From the NCBI RefSeq assembly GCF_000636015.1, contig NZ_JFZJ01000006.1, positions 1 through 64,000 of the forward strand: 64,000 nucleotides of DNA. Reading direction: 5' to 3'. Shown piece after piece: positions 18,987 to 30,691 of this stretch (the stretch's first letter is position 1; each line of letters begins with the position of its first letter). The stretch comes from Rhodomicrobium udaipurense JA643 (GTDB lineage Bacteria; Pseudomonadota; Alphaproteobacteria; Rhizobiales; Rhodomicrobiaceae). The notes below the pieces were generated by a model. The model was not told where the DNA came from. It searched no databases and saw only the letters and a list, made by a program, of their open reading frames with translations. Both the position numbers and the translations under genes were made by a program.

Positions 18987-19080
18987 GCAACCTGTGGCGT
19001 TGAGATTTCTCTGACTTTTGATATAGCCCGCTTCTGGGCGCGCGTCCAAGCGCCAAAAATTTATGCACACCACCAGCGTC

Positions 19081-19431
19081 TTACGATATCGGAGCTTTGA
19101 AAACGAAGAAGGCGCCGAGAGCGATAAAGCTGAAACCGATGACGTGATTGATCGTGAACCGTTCGCCGAGATAGGTGATCGCGAACACTGCGAAGACGAT
19201 CAGCGTGATGACTTCCTGCATCGCCTTCAGTTCCGCGCCGGAATAGACCGTGCTTCCGATGCGGTTCGCCGGAACCGCGAGGCAATATTCGAAAAATGCG
19301 ATGAACCAACTCACCAGGATCACGATCCAGAGCGGCCGGTCGGTAAATTTCAGATGACCATACCAGGCGAATGTCATGAAGACGTTGGAGGCGAGGAGCA
19401 GAAGAACAGGCAGGATATTCGCAGAGACCAT
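19081..19431 (-). CDS. DUF486 / small DMT-type membrane protein
   Basis: A 116-residue membrane protein with four hydrophobic segments, resembling DUF486 in the drug/metabolite transporter superfamily. Recognisable parts include NVFMTFAWYGHLKF, LVSWFIAFFEYCLAVPANRIG, and LGERFTINHVIGFSFI. Substrate is unknown. It lies 94 bases upstream of the phosphatase gene on the same strand, so the two may be transcribed together. Confidence 0.87.
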   Translation of the reverse strand: MVSANILPVLLLLASNVFMTFAWYGHLKFTDRPLWIVILVSWFIAFFEYCLAVPANRIGSTVYSGAELKAMQEVITLIVFAVFAITYLGERFTINHVIGFSFIALGAFFVFKAPIS

Positions 19432-19765
19432 CCGTGTTATCCTTTTCTTTTGCGCAGCCTCGCCGGGCGATGCGCACGCCTTTCATGGTCGCCGGGCGTA
19501 AGGCCAGCGCGGCGCGGCATCAGTCGATTCGAACGCGGTCGATCCCGACCAGGAGCCGAATGGGACGCAGATTTTGCGACACGCTCATGCTCGACCAGAA
19601 CCGCGGGTCGCTTGCGAGAGTTCTACGACGGCGCGCGTTAGTGAATCACGAAAAGTCCGCCGAGATAGCGGAACTCCGCCGGGTCGATGAGCTTACGGTT
19701 CGAAACCGTGACGCGCTTAACGATGCGATGGCGCGTACGCTACGCCATCGCATATCACTCCGTTC
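19432..19765. other. intergenic region with guaB-terminal hairpins
   Basis: No gene is supported. TGCGATGGCG (19724-19733) and CGCCATCGCA (19743-19752) form a perfect 10-bp hairpin just beyond the guaB stop, probably helping end that transcript although no T-run follows. A smaller ACGGTT-CGA-AACCGT hairpin lies near 19695-19710. Confidence 0.6.
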
Positions 19766-21262
<1,497 letters not shown>

Positions 21263-21535
21263 CTATGAATCCTTGCGCGCCGGGGATCAGATCCGGCGCT
21301 GCCGTTTTGCGTGGAATTTCCTGCGGTTTAGCATCCCCGCGGCATTCTGTAAAATGGAGCGGCGCCTGTCATTTCCCAAGGCCATCGCGACCGCTGTCGC
21401 GAGACGGCGCAACGCATCAATTTGCGATCACCGATATTCGTCTTTGGACGGCTTCAAAGCAGTTGAGATCTGCAAAGGCGAAGCATATGTTTTCCTTTCG
21501 ATCGTAAATCCGATGGATGAAAGGAATAAAGTTGC

Positions 21536-21952
21536 ATGGAACTTCACAAGCTCACGGATGATCTTGATGTCGCGGGCCAGATCGAGCCGTCGGATATTCC
21601 CGAAATCGCGTCAAAAGGGATAAAGACGATCATCTGCAACCGTCCGGACAACGAGTCGCCCGGTCAGCCGACCTTCATCGAAATCGACAAGGTCGCCCGG
21701 GAGAACGGCATCAAGACGATCTATCACCCAATCCGCGCGGCCAACGCGATCAGCGACGCCGATGCCGAGATCTTCGAAAAGGAACTGGCCGAGGCGGAAA
21801 AGCCCGTGCTCGCCTTCTGTCGCTCCGGCACGCGAAGCACATTCATCTGGTCGCTCTCGCAGGCAGGCAAAATCCCCGCGCAGCAGATCGCGCTGACGGC
21901 CATGCGCGCCGGATACGACATCAGCCCGGTCTATCAGCGCCTCGAAAAGTAG
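21536..21952 (+). CDS. DUF442 / TIGR01244 family protein (copy 1)
   Basis: A 138-residue protein of the DUF442 family, with a phosphatase-like fold often fused to or near sulfur-metabolism enzymes (for example the N-terminal part of Blh/ETHE-type proteins). The loop FCRSGTRSTFIWSLSQAG carries the presumed active Cys and Arg; CNRPDNESPGQPTF is the other family segment. The ribosome site AAGGA lies about ten bases before ATG 21536. A second family member follows 166 bases downstream. Confidence 0.83.
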   Translation: MELHKLTDDLDVAGQIEPSDIPEIASKGIKTIICNRPDNESPGQPTFIEIDKVARENGIKTIYHPIRAANAISDADAEIFEKELAEAEKPVLAFCRSGTRSTFIWSLSQAGKIPAQQIALTAMRAGYDISPVYQRLEK

Positions 21953-22118
21953 GTTCGAGAAGCGGGCGATGCTCGCAAGGCTAGACGGCCAGCCTTGGGA
22001 TGCGGCACAGAGACGGGGCTTCGGCCCCGATCCGCGCCAGATGGTCGCCGTTTGCACGGTGGCTGCGTCTCGAAAGAGCGCTATATAAAGCTGACCGCAT
22101 CGCAAAGGGAGTACGCCG

Positions 22119-22640
22119 ATGATCTGTGAGGCCTGTTTAGGGATCTATCTGCTTGCGACCGCAACTCAGCCCGACCTGGCGCGTCCGTCCGACGTTCATT
22201 TCATCGCGGAGAAGAGCGCGTCCATCCCCGCGAGACCGCTGACGAAGACACTCTCCGTCGCGCCGCAAATCCGGCTGGACGACATCCCGGCCTACGCCGC
22301 GCAAGGCATTACCACCATCATCTCGAACCGGCCCGATGGCGAGGCGCCCGATCAACCGACATTCGCCGAAATAAAGAAGGCCGCCGAGGCGAACGGCATG
22401 AAGGCCATCCATATCCCGATCACAAGCCCGAGCGCGATCACGGATGCGGACGCAGCGGCTTTCGGCAAGGCGCTCGATGAAAGCAAGGGCAAGACGCTGG
22501 CTTTCTGCCGCTCCGGCACACGCGCCACGTTGCTCTGGTCCCTTTCCCAAGCTGGGAGGCGTTCCGCACAGGATATCGTGCAAACGGCGGCTGAAGCGGG
22601 CTACGACGTGAGCCCGATCCTGACGCGTTTGGAGAAGTGA
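22119..22640 (+). CDS. DUF442 / TIGR01244 family protein (copy 2)
   Basis: A 173-residue paralogue of the gene at 21536 with an N-terminal extension of about 45 residues that is not signal-like in a clear way. It keeps SNRPDGEAPDQPTF and the FCRSGTRATLLWSLSQAG loop. AAGGGAG precedes ATG 22119. Its TGA overlaps the GTG/near-start region of bluB (GTGA), so it is probably translated together with bluB. Whether it acts in cobalamin, sulfur or phosphate chemistry cannot be read from the sequence. Confidence 0.82.
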   Translation: MICEACLGIYLLATATQPDLARPSDVHFIAEKSASIPARPLTKTLSVAPQIRLDDIPAYAAQGITTIISNRPDGEAPDQPTFAEIKKAAEANGMKAIHIPITSPSAITDADAAAFGKALDESKGKTLAFCRSGTRATLLWSLSQAGRRSAQDIVQTAAEAGYDVSPILTRLEK

Positions 22641-22645
22641 GGGAC

Positions 22646-23299
22646 ATGCGGACGGACATGGGCGCGCCTCCGGTTTTCGACCAGGGCTTTCGCGCAACGC
22701 TTGAGGATCTCATTGTGTGGCGGCGCGATGTGCGGCGCTTCCGGACCGACCCGCTCCCCGATGGCGCGATGGAGCGTCTGTTGCGTCTCGCCTGTCTTGC
22801 GCCTTCCGTCGGCCTCAGCGAGCCGTGGCGCTTCGTCCTCGTGGAAAGTGCCGAGAAGCGCAGGCTGATCGCCGCCAATTTCGAGGATGCGAACGCTGAG
22901 GCGCTGTCGTCCTACACGGGCGACAACGCATCGCTTTACGCCTCGCTGAAGCTTGAGGGCATTCGCGAGGCCCCCGTGCAACTCGCCGCCTTCGCCGAGC
23001 CGGACCCGGAGAAAGGCCGCACCGTTGGCCGCCGCACCATGCCGGAAACGGTCGCGTATTCGGTCGTCAGCGCGATGCATACGCTGTGGCTTGCCGCGCG
23101 CGCCGAAGGCATCGGCATGGGCTGGGTGTCGATCCTCGATCCCGTCCGCGTGGCGCGCGACCTCGAAGTGCCGCCGCACTGGCAATTCATCGGCTATTTC
23201 TGTGTCGGCTACCCGCTGGAAGAGGCCAGCACACCCGAACTTGAGCGCGTGAAGTGGGAACGGCGCAGCGACCCGGCCACGGTCGTCATTCGGCGCTAA
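22646..23299 (+). CDS. bluB: 5,6-dimethylbenzimidazole synthase
   Basis: A 217-residue flavin-destroying nitroreductase-like enzyme that converts FMNH2 and O2 to 5,6-dimethylbenzimidazole, the lower ligand of cobalamin. BluB marks: WRRDVRRFR near residue 27, LACLAPSVGLSEPWRFV, and GMGWVSILDP toward the C terminus. I chose ATG 22646 (GAGGG upstream); GTG 22637 overlapping the previous stop and ATG 22658 are alternatives. Fits with cobU at 4.6 kb. Confidence 0.93.
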   Translation: MRTDMGAPPVFDQGFRATLEDLIVWRRDVRRFRTDPLPDGAMERLLRLACLAPSVGLSEPWRFVLVESAEKRRLIAANFEDANAEALSSYTGDNASLYASLKLEGIREAPVQLAAFAEPDPEKGRTVGRRTMPETVAYSVVSAMHTLWLAARAEGIGMGWVSILDPVRVARDLEVPPHWQFIGYFCVGYPLEEASTPELERVKWERRSDPATVVIRR

Positions 23300-23334
23300 C
23301 TCTGCAAAGCCCGTTCGGATTGAATGATGTCCGG

Positions 23335-23402
23335 TGCTCTGGCGCATACGTTTGCTCCACATTTGCTGCACACTCCTGGCAAATGTATGCGCCTCAAGAG
23401 CA
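23335..23402. repeat. GGCGCATA palindromic element, copy 1
   Basis: 68-bp element with complementary ends TGCTCTGGCGCATA and TATGCGCCtcaAGAGCA. Shares ends and the inner TTGCTCCAC-TTGC motif with the copy at 30280-30346. Confidence 0.8.
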
Positions 23403-23414
23403 TTGGCAACTTGC

Positions 23415-23461
23415 GGTGCCACCAGCGGGCGTGAATCAAATGTAAAATTCACTGGCACCAG
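23415..23461. repeat. partial CTGGTG-type palindromic element
   Basis: GGTGCCA...TGGCACC and inner GTGAAT...ATTCAC arms. Read on the minus strand it begins CTGGTGCCAGTGAATTTTAC, related to the composite elements at 27.7, 44.8 and 61.2 kb. Confidence 0.55.
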
Positions 23462-23557
23462 TAGGCCAAACTGGCTCGCCGGGTTGGAGGCAATCCCGCG
23501 GGATTGCATCGCGTGGCTCGATCCCCGCCCGGTGGTTCCCCGCAAAAGTCCGCCGCG

Positions 23558-25771
23558 CTAGCGCTTGCCGCCCATGAACGCGGGGAACCAGTCCTCATGC
23601 GCGCGCCGAAGCTCGCCGACCGGGAGTGGCTTTTCGCCGCCGATCACGATGGCATCGCCGCCGACTTCCGCCACGATGCGACCGGGTATGCTGCCAGCCT
23701 TCGCCTCGTCGAGCACTCGCGCCGCTTCATCGCGCGACACCCCGACGAGATAGCGGCCCTGCTCCTCACCGAAAGCGGCCGCATGCGGTGCGAGACCGTC
23801 AGCCGGGGCAAAGGTGAGCCCGCGCGTGCCGGCGATTGCCATCTCAGCCAGCGCGACGAGAATGCCGCCGTCCGAAATATCGTGCACCGTCCCCGTGATG
23901 CCTGCCTCGATGAGGCGGCGCACGAAATCGCCTGCCTTCTTTTCGGCGGCAAGATCGACCGGCGGCGGCGCGCCTTCGACGCGGCCTGTCGCCTGTTTCT
24001 GATAGAGCGACTGCCCGAGATGGCCGGTTTCCGCGCCTATCAGCACCACGATATCGTCGCCGGGCTTCAGCGCAACCGTCGCCACGCGCGACACATCGGC
24101 GATGAGGCCGACGCCACCAATCGCGGGCGTGGGCAGGATGCCTTCGCCGTTCGTTTCATTGTAGAGCGAGACATTGCCCGACACGACCGGGTATTCGAGC
24201 GCGAGGCAGGCTTCGCCCATGCCCTCGATAGCGCGGGCAAACTCGGCCATGATCTCCGGGCGCTCGGGGTTGCCGAAATTCATGCAGTCGGTGATGGCAA
24301 GCGGCTTGCCGCCCGCTGCGGTGATATTGCGCCACGTCTCCGCGACGGCCTGCTTGCCGCCTTCGAACGGGTCCGCGTAGCAGTAGCGCGGCGTGACGTC
24401 GGTCGTAAGCGCGACGGCCTTGTTCGTGCCGTGAATGCGCACCACGGCCGCGTCCGAGCCGGGACGCACGACGGTGTCGTCCATGACCATGTGGTCGTAC
24501 TGCTCCCAGATCCAGCGGCGCGACGCGAGGTGCGGCGAACCGATGAGCGCGGTAAGCGCGTCGCCGAGGCTGTTCGGCGCGGGCACGTCCTCCGCGGACA
24601 CGACGGCGGGCACAGGCTTCGGCGCGATGGGGCGATTATACATCGGCGCTTCGTCCGCGAGGATGCCGGTTGGCAGGTCGGCGACCAGCGCGCCCTTGTG
24701 GCGCAGCACGAGGTGGCCGGTGTCGGTCGTCGTGCCGATCACAGCGAAGTCGAGTTCCCATTTCCGGAAGATGCGCTCCGCCAGCGGCTCCGAGCCGGGG
24801 CGAAGCACCATCAGCATGCGCTCCTGGCTTTCCGACAGCATCATCTCGTAGGCCGTCATGCCTTCCTCGCGCTGCGGTACGAGGTCGAGATTCAGTTCGA
24901 TGCCGGAGCCCCCCTTCGCCGCCATCTCGACGGACGATGAGGTGAGGCCAGCCGCGCCCATGTCCTGAATGGCGAGGATCGCGTCTTCGGCCATGAGTTC
25001 GAGGCAGGCTTCGAGCAGCAACTTCTCGGCGAATGGATCGCCGACCTGCACGGTCGGGCGCTGCTCCTGTGAATTGTCGTCGAACTCGGCGGAGGCCATG
25101 GTCGCGCCATGGATGCCGTCGCGGCCTGTCTTCGAGCCGACATACACGACCGGGTTGCCCGCGCCCGCCGCCGCCGAATAGAAGATGCGGTTCGCGTCCG
25201 CCAGCCCGACACACATCGCGTTGACGAGGATGTTGCCGTTGTAGCGCGCGTCGAAATTCGTCTCGCCGCCAACGGTCGGCACGCCCATGCAGTTGCCGTA
25301 GTCGCCGATACCGGCCACGACGCCCGCCACGAGATGGCGCGTCTTCGGGTGGTCCGGCTCGCCGAAGCGCAGCGCGTTCAGCAGCGCGATGGGCCGCGCG
25401 CCCATGGTGAACACGTCGCGCATGATGCCGCCGACGCCCGTCGCCGCCCCCTGATAGGGCTCGATGAAGGACGGGTGGTTGTGGCTTTCCATTTTGAAGA
25501 TGATCGCCTGCTCGTCGCCGATGTCGATCACGCCCGCGTTTTCGCCCGGTCCGCAGATGACATGCGGCCCGGTTGTCGGCAGCTTCTTCAGCCACACGCG
25601 CGACGATTTGTAGGAGCAATGCTCCGACCACATCACCGAGATGATGCCGAGCTCGGTGAGGTTCGGCGCGCGGCCGAGCTTCTCGCAGGCGAGGCGGAAC
25701 TCCTCGGCGCCCATGCGGTGGGCGGCGGCCAGTTCTTCGGTGGCGATGACGGAGGTATCGGTGGCGGGCAT
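23558..25771 (-). CDS. purL: phosphoribosylformylglycinamidine synthase, subunit II
   Basis: A 737-residue small-type PurL that, with PurS and PurQ, converts FGAR and glutamine to FGAM in purine synthesis. Visible marks: [12 protein letters not shown] near residue 47, [28 protein letters not shown], and KATGR-type segments in the C-terminal half. Its length matches the three-protein form. AGGATC precedes ATG 25771. An acidic orphan gene separates it from purQ on the same strand. Confidence 0.97.
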   Translation of the reverse strand: MPATDTSVIATEELAAAHRMGAEEFRLACEKLGRAPNLTELGIISVMWSEHCSYKSSRVWLKKLPTTGPHVICGPGENAGVIDIGDEQAIIFKMESHNHPSFIEPYQGAATGVGGIMRDVFTMGARPIALLNALRFGEPDHPKTRHLVAGVVAGIGDYGNCMGVPTVGGETNFDARYNGNILVNAMCVGLADANRIFYSAAAGAGNPVVYVGSKTGRDGIHGATMASAEFDDNSQEQRPTVQVGDPFAEKLLLEACLELMAEDAILAIQDMGAAGLTSSSVEMAAKGGSGIELNLDLVPQREEGMTAYEMMLSESQERMLMVLRPGSEPLAERIFRKWELDFAVIGTTTDTGHLVLRHKGALVADLPTGILADEAPMYNRPIAPKPVPAVVSAEDVPAPNSLGDALTALIGSPHLASRRWIWEQYDHMVMDDTVVRPGSDAAVVRIHGTNKAVALTTDVTPRYCYADPFEGGKQAVAETWRNITAAGGKPLAITDCMNFGNPERPEIMAEFARAIEGMGEACLALEYPVVSGNVSLYNETNGEGILPTPAIGGVGLIADVSRVATVALKPGDDIVVLIGAETGHLGQSLYQKQATGRVEGAPPPVDLAAEKKAGDFVRRLIEAGITGTVHDISDGGILVALAEMAIAGTRGLTFAPADGLAPHAAAFGEEQGRYLVGVSRDEAARVLDEAKAGSIPGRIVAEVGGDAIVIGGEKPLPVGELRRAHEDWFPAFMGGKR

Positions 25772-25970
25772 CGAGATGATCCTGTACGCGGGCCGCTTTA
25801 ACGGCGCGACCCATCTCCCCGCTGGGCGGGCATGCCCGGTTTGAGGCGAGGTCGTTTCTTCAAACAGAGATCAACGCGCACCTAACCCGATTTATCGAGT
25901 GCGAACACGCTGATCGGCAAAACCCCGATGCGCCCTGACGCATTCGCCCGGACGATCAAGGTTGGAACGC

Positions 25971-25994
25971 ATGGCCGGGGCGAACCCCGGCCAT
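25971..25994 (-). terminator. 10-bp perfect hairpin downstream of the acidic gene
   Basis: ATGGCCGGGG, loop CGAA, CCCCGGCCAT. Very stable, lies 26 bases past the acidic gene's stop. No T-run, so either factor-assisted termination or RNA protection. Confidence 0.6.
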
Positions 25995-26020
25995 GAATGA
26001 GACGATCCGCGCGCGAAGGC

Positions 26021-26431
26021 TCAAACGGCGCGCTGCTCGCGGTCGAGTTCATATTCCGCGACGCCGACCTTCAGCATGTCGTACGCATCTTCGAGGAATT
26101 CCTCCTCGTCCATATATTCGACATAGCTCGGGAAGTAGCCCGAATCGTCGTCATCGTCGTCCGCGTCTTCGGAGGCACCCGCAGCCTGGAAGGTGATGCT
26201 GCCGTCCTCGTGGATATAGACGTTGGCGAGCGTCTCGCTGTCCGGCTTGTACTTGATCTGCACGATGGGGTCGCCCTCGGCTTCGGCGAGGACGAAGTCC
26301 AGCCGCTTCGAGGCGATCTGCTCGTTCAGGCGCTCGACGAGCTTCGCGGCGGTCTCGCGGCGAGCCTCGGGGTCGAGCTTTGCGGTCTGCATCTCGCGCT
26401 TCACTTCATCAACTTCGTCGTCGAAACTCAT
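26021..26431 (-). CDS. acidic protein of unknown function within the pur cluster
   Basis: A 136-residue strongly acidic protein. The N-terminal 45 residues look helical (EVDEVKREMQTAKLDPEARR), the middle has QIKYKPDSETLANVYIHEDGSI that could form beta strands, then an EDADDDDDDSG run near residue 88, and a helix ending in YELDREQRAV. No membrane segment or Cys. No family is recognised. It lies between purQ and purL on the same strand, so it is probably co-transcribed with them and may be a regulator or assembly partner of the FGAM synthase complex; this is speculation. Confidence 0.75.
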   Translation of the reverse strand: MSFDDEVDEVKREMQTAKLDPEARRETAAKLVERLNEQIASKRLDFVLAEAEGDPIVQIKYKPDSETLANVYIHEDGSITFQAAGASEDADDDDDDSGYFPSYVEYMDEEEFLEDAYDMLKVGVAEYELDREQRAV

Positions 26432-26487
26432 GATGGCGATCCTTTCGCTGGAGCGGTTGACCTTGGAGACGCAAAAGTTCTGGCTCG

Positions 26488-26653
26488 CTGGTGGAGCGAA
26501 TTTGACGTTTGAGTCCAGCCTGCCACACGCTCGCGCTCAAATGTCAATTTCAAAGCTCCACGAGAAACAAATTCTTGCTGGCGGTCCTTCGATTCCGACG
26601 TTTGCTCTCGAACTCTGTGCTGCCGTTTGTAAATTTCGAAATCGGACCGCTAG
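26488..26653. repeat. composite palindromic repeat (parts A and B)
   Basis: Part A, 26488-26564: CTGGTGGAGCGAATTTGAC...GTCAATTTC-AAAGCTCCAC. Part B, 26578-26653: CTGGCGGTCC...ATCGGACCGCTAG. Each part is an imperfect palindrome. Same order A-B as the copy at 44763-44924. It fills the gap between purQ and the acidic gene. Confidence 0.8.
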
Positions 26654-27330
26654 TTCAAAGTCCGTGTAAGCGATTCGAACAGGCGGCGCCCATCGATTCC
26701 GCCCAGCGCTGCATCGGCGGCGCGTTCCGGGTGTGGCATGAGCCCCATGATACGCCCGGTGCGGTCGATAAGGCCAGCGATGTCGCGGCGGGAGCCGTTC
26801 GGATTCCCGCTTCCGCCTTCAGCGGTCGCATAGCGGAAAACGACCTGTCCTTCGCCCTCGATCCTGTCCAGCGTCTCGTCATCCGCGAAATAGGAGCCGT
26901 CCTTGTGTGCGATGGGGATCGTAACGCGTTCGCCTTGCGTGTAGGCGTTCGTGAATGCCGTGTCCGCGCGTTCCACCGTCAGGTCCACGTCGCGGCAGAT
27001 GAAGTTGAGGCCGCTGTTGCGCATCAGCGCGCCGGGCAGAAGCCCCGTCTCCGTGAGGATCTGGAACCCGTTGCAGATGCCGAGCACGGCGACGCCGCGC
27101 TCCGCTTCGGCCTTCACCGCGCGCACGATGGGCGACTGTGCGGCCATCGCACCCGAGCGGAGATAGTCGCCGTAGGAGAAGCCGCCCGGCAACACGATGA
27201 GGTCAACCTTCGGCAGGGCCTCGTCGCCGTGCCAGATCATCGCGGGCTTGACGCCCGTTACGGCTTCAAGCGTGACGGCGGCGTCGCGATCGCAGTTCGA
27301 ACCGGGGAATACGATGACGGCGGCCTTCAT
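26650..27330 (-). CDS. purQ: phosphoribosylformylglycinamidine synthase, glutaminase subunit
   Basis: A 226-residue class I glutaminase that supplies ammonia to Pur[17 protein letters not shown] is the typical start; the nucleophile Cys is in GICNGFQIL near residue 86, and the catalytic His/Glu lie in MPHPERA near the C terminus. ATG 27330 overlaps the purS stop by four bases (ATGA). An extension to 27384 is not supported. Its stop lies within the end of the composite repeat. Confidence 0.97.
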   Translation of the reverse strand: MKAAVIVFPGSNCDRDAAVTLEAVTGVKPAMIWHGDEALPKVDLIVLPGGFSYGDYLRSGAMAAQSPIVRAVKAEAERGVAVLGICNGFQILTETGLLPGALMRNSGLNFICRDVDLTVERADTAFTNAYTQGERVTIPIAHKDGSYFADDETLDRIEGEGQVVFRYATAEGGSGNPNGSRRDIAGLIDRTGRIMGLMPHPERAADAALGGIDGRRLFESLTRTLN

Positions 27331-27566
27331 AGAAGCTCGACCCTGTAGTTTTCGATGACCGGGTTCGCGAGAAGCTGGCGGCACATGGCGTCAAGCTCGG
27401 TCTTCGCCGACGTCTCGTCCGCCGCCTTCAGTTCCACCTCGATAAGCTTGCCCTGGCGCACGTCCTCGACGCCGCCAAAGCCCAGCGAGTGAAGCGCGTT
27501 CGCGATGGCGCGCCCTTGCGGGTCGAGCACTCCGTTCTTGAGGGTTACGGTGATGCGCGCCTTCAT
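27327..27566 (-). CDS. purS: phosphoribosylformylglycinamidine synthase, PurS subunit
   Basis: A 79-residue bridging subunit of the three-protein FGAM synthase. It reads [20 protein letters not shown], the normal PurS N terminus, then [20 protein letters not shown] and [13 protein letters not shown] chose ATG 27566 (GGAG seven bases upstream) over ATG 27581. It overlaps purQ by ATGA, so the two are translationally coupled. Confidence 0.96.
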   Translation of the reverse strand: MKARITVTLKNGVLDPQGRAIANALHSLGFGGVEDVRQGKLIEVELKAADETSAKTELDAMCRQLLANPVIENYRVELL

Positions 27567-27592
27567 TCTCGTCTCCGCCATGGTCTTCGAGT

Positions 27593-27752
27593 CTGGTCCG
27601 ATTCCGACATTTGTTTAAGCTCGCGGCACCTTGTGAGCAATCGTCGGTCTCACCGGCACCACGAGCGACTTTTCGATTCTAGTGGAGGAATTTGACATCT
27701 GAGCGAGTGGCATCGTCGCGACCCAAGCTCAAATGTCAAATCACTGCACCAG
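27593..27752. repeat. composite palindromic repeat, parts in reversed order (B then A)
   Basis: Part B-like sequence starts CTGGTCCGATTCCGACATTTG's first bases at 27593; part A, 27679-27752, runs CTAGTGGAGGAATTTGAC...CTCAAATGTCAAATCACTGC-ACCAG and ends one base before the purC stop. It fills the purC-purS gap. Confidence 0.7.
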
Positions 27753-28529
27753 CTATTTCGATTGCACCAGCACCGGGCCTGACGGCTTCGGCGCGGGGTT
27801 GTCGACCAGGATGCCGAGCCGCCTTGCAACCTCGGAGTAGGCTTCGAGAAGCCCGCCCATGTCGCGGCGGAAGCGGTCCTTGTCGAGCCTGTCCTTCGTC
27901 TCGATGTCCCAGAGGCGGCAGCAATCGGGGCTGATCTCGTCGGCGAGTACGATGCGAACCTGCCCGTCGGGATCGTAAATGCGGCCGAACTCGACCTTGA
28001 AGTCGACAAGCCGAATGCCGATGCCGAGGAACAGACCGGAGAGGAAATCGTTGATTCGCAGCGCGAGCGCCATCATCTCGTCGATTTCCTGCGGCGCGGC
28101 CCAGCCGAACGCGGTGATGTGCTCTTCCGTCACCATCGGGTCGTTCAGCTTGTCGGCCTTGTAATAGAACTCGATGATGGAGCGCGGAAGCTGCATGCCC
28201 TCTTCGAGGCCGAGGCGCGTGCCAAGCGACCCCGCGACGACGTTGCGCACCACGACTTCGAGCGGGATGATCTCCACTTCGCGGATCAACTGCTCGCGCA
28301 TATTGAGGCGACGGATGAAGTGCGTCGGCACGCCGATCTCGTTCAAGCGGCTGAAAATATACTCGGAAATCCGATTGTTCAGCACGCCCTTGCCTTCGAA
28401 GCGCTCATGCTTCTGGGCGTTGAACGCGGTGGCGTCGTCTTTGAAGTGCTGGATGAGGGTGCCGGGTTCCGGTCCTTCATAAAGAACCTTCGCCTTTCCC
28501 TCGTAGATGCGGCGGCGGCGGTTATTCAT
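27753..28529 (-). CDS. purC: SAICAR synthetase
   Basis: A 258-residue enzyme joining CAIR and aspartate with ATP in purine synthesis. Marks: [19 protein letters not shown] at the start, [12 protein letters not shown], and [12 protein letters not shown] followed by [22 protein letters not shown] lies before ATG 28529; the longer frame up to 28883 is noise in the divergent promoter region. First gene of the purC-purS-purQ-orphan-purL run. Confidence 0.97.
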   Translation of the reverse strand: MNNRRRRIYEGKAKVLYEGPEPGTLIQHFKDDATAFNAQKHERFEGKGVLNNRISEYIFSRLNEIGVPTHFIRRLNMREQLIREVEIIPLEVVVRNVVAGSLGTRLGLEEGMQLPRSIIEFYYKADKLNDPMVTEEHITAFGWAAPQEIDEMMALALRINDFLSGLFLGIGIRLVDFKVEFGRIYDPDGQVRIVLADEISPDCCRLWDIETKDRLDKDRFRRDMGGLLEAYSEVARRLGILVDNPAPKPSGPVLVQSK

Positions 28530-28812
28530 GGGAGACCCCCTTCTCGTGAAGGAAATTATCAGGGCGGATGTCATTTCGGTACTACAAGCGCATATTTGGT
28601 GCGTTGTCACGCGTCCACACGAAAACGGCTGGGAAAACGCGCCGCGCGTCCCAAATCCAGATCGATTCCAAATTCCGCGGGTGGCCATGTTGACTTCGAG
28701 CCAGCGAACGCTATCCATGCTACAGTATTCACGCAAGGCATTCATCAAAGATGGCTTCGCGGGCGCCTCTGTTAAAGGGCCTCGCAAAATGTGGCCGAGG
28801 GAGGCTCCGACC

Positions 28813-29136
28813 ATGACGACATTCGACGACCGCGAAAATGCTTTCGAGGCAAAATTCGCCCGCGACGAGAATCTGCGCTTCACGGCGACGGCCCGGCGGA
28901 ATCGCTATCTCGGCGTCTGGGCGGCGGAAAAGCTGGGGCTTTCTGGCCCCGACGCCGACGCATACGTCAAGGATGTGATCCGCTCCGACTTTCTTGAGCC
29001 GGGCGACGAGGATGTGATCGCGAAAGTTCTGACGGACTTCAAGGCGAAGGGCGTCGCCGTCGACGACAAGGAGCTTCGTCGCAAGCTCCTCGAACTGACG
29101 GGGCAGGCGCTCGCCGAAATCGAGGCGGGTAAATAG
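28813..29136 (+). CDS. DUF1476 protein, F1-ATPase zeta-type inhibitor
   Basis: A 107-residue helical protein of the DUF1476 family. In alphaproteobacteria such as Paracoccus this family is the zeta subunit, which inhibits ATP hydrolysis by F1 through its N terminus. Visible marks: [35 protein letters not shown], and [18 protein letters not shown] 28813 follows GGGAGG-like sequence. It is divergent from purC and convergent with the reductase gene. How strongly it inhibits varies between species. Confidence 0.9.
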   Translation: MTTFDDRENAFEAKFARDENLRFTATARRNRYLGVWAAEKLGLSGPDADAYVKDVIRSDFLEPGDEDVIAKVLTDFKAKGVAVDDKELRRKLLELTGQALAEIEAGK

Positions 29137-29195
29137 GCTTCGGCGTTCGGAGCTAATGCGATCTGAACAATCCCGCGAGGCGACTCGCGGGATTT

Positions 29196-30275
<1,080 letters not shown>

Positions 30276-30279
30276 CTAG

Positions 30280-30346
30280 TGCTCTGGCGCATATAATTGC
30301 TCCACGTTGCCGCGCGCCATCAAGCGAACGTATGCGCCTTGGAGCA
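30280..30346. repeat. GGCGCATA palindromic element, copy 2
   Basis: 67-bp element with ends TGCTCTGGCGCATA and TATGCGCCttgGAGCA. It occupies most of the 101-base gap between the ferredoxin gene and the reductase gene. Confidence 0.8.
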
Positions 30347-30370
30347 CGACAACATGCAGTCCCGCCTGCA

Positions 30371-30691
30371 TCAGTTCTGGAATTCTGGAATGCGCACGAC
30401 GAGTCCGTCAAGCTCAGGCTTGAGCCGGATCTGGCAGCTGAGGCGGCTCGATGCCCGCACGTCGAACGCGAAGTCTAGCATATCCTCTTCCATCTCGGAG
30501 GGCGCGCCCGTCTTTTCCTTCCAGGTGTCGTCGACATAGACGTGACAGGTGGCACAGGAACACGCGCCCCCGCATTCGGCCACGATACCGGGGACGGCAT
30601 GCTTGACCGCCGTCTCCATCAGCGTCTGGCCCGGCTCGCCGTCGACCGTATGAACCGTTCCGTTATGTTCGATGAACGTGACCTTGATCAT
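30371..30691 (-). CDS. 2Fe-2S ferredoxin, adrenodoxin type
   Basis: A 106-residue ferredoxin. Cluster ligands appear as C39-x5-C45-x2-C48 ([14 protein letters not shown]) and a distal Cys near residue 86 (LSCQIRL), the adrenodoxin/ISC spacing. It probably passes electrons from the adjacent NADP reductase to biosynthetic or nitrogen-fixation enzymes. ATG 30691 is the usual start; a frame to 30841 is not supported. The palindrome at 30280 lies between it and the reductase gene. Confidence 0.92.
   Translation of the reverse strand: MIKVTFIEHNGTVHTVDGEPGQTLMETAVKHAVPGIVAECGGACSCATCHVYVDDTWKEKTGAPSEMEEDMLDFAFDVRASSRLSCQIRLKPELDGLVVRIPEFQN

Noticed and set aside
22119-22660. Cobalamin riboswitch before bluB
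   Set aside because: The upstream region is coding (DUF442) and bluB is translationally coupled; no B12-box-like conserved sequence was seen.
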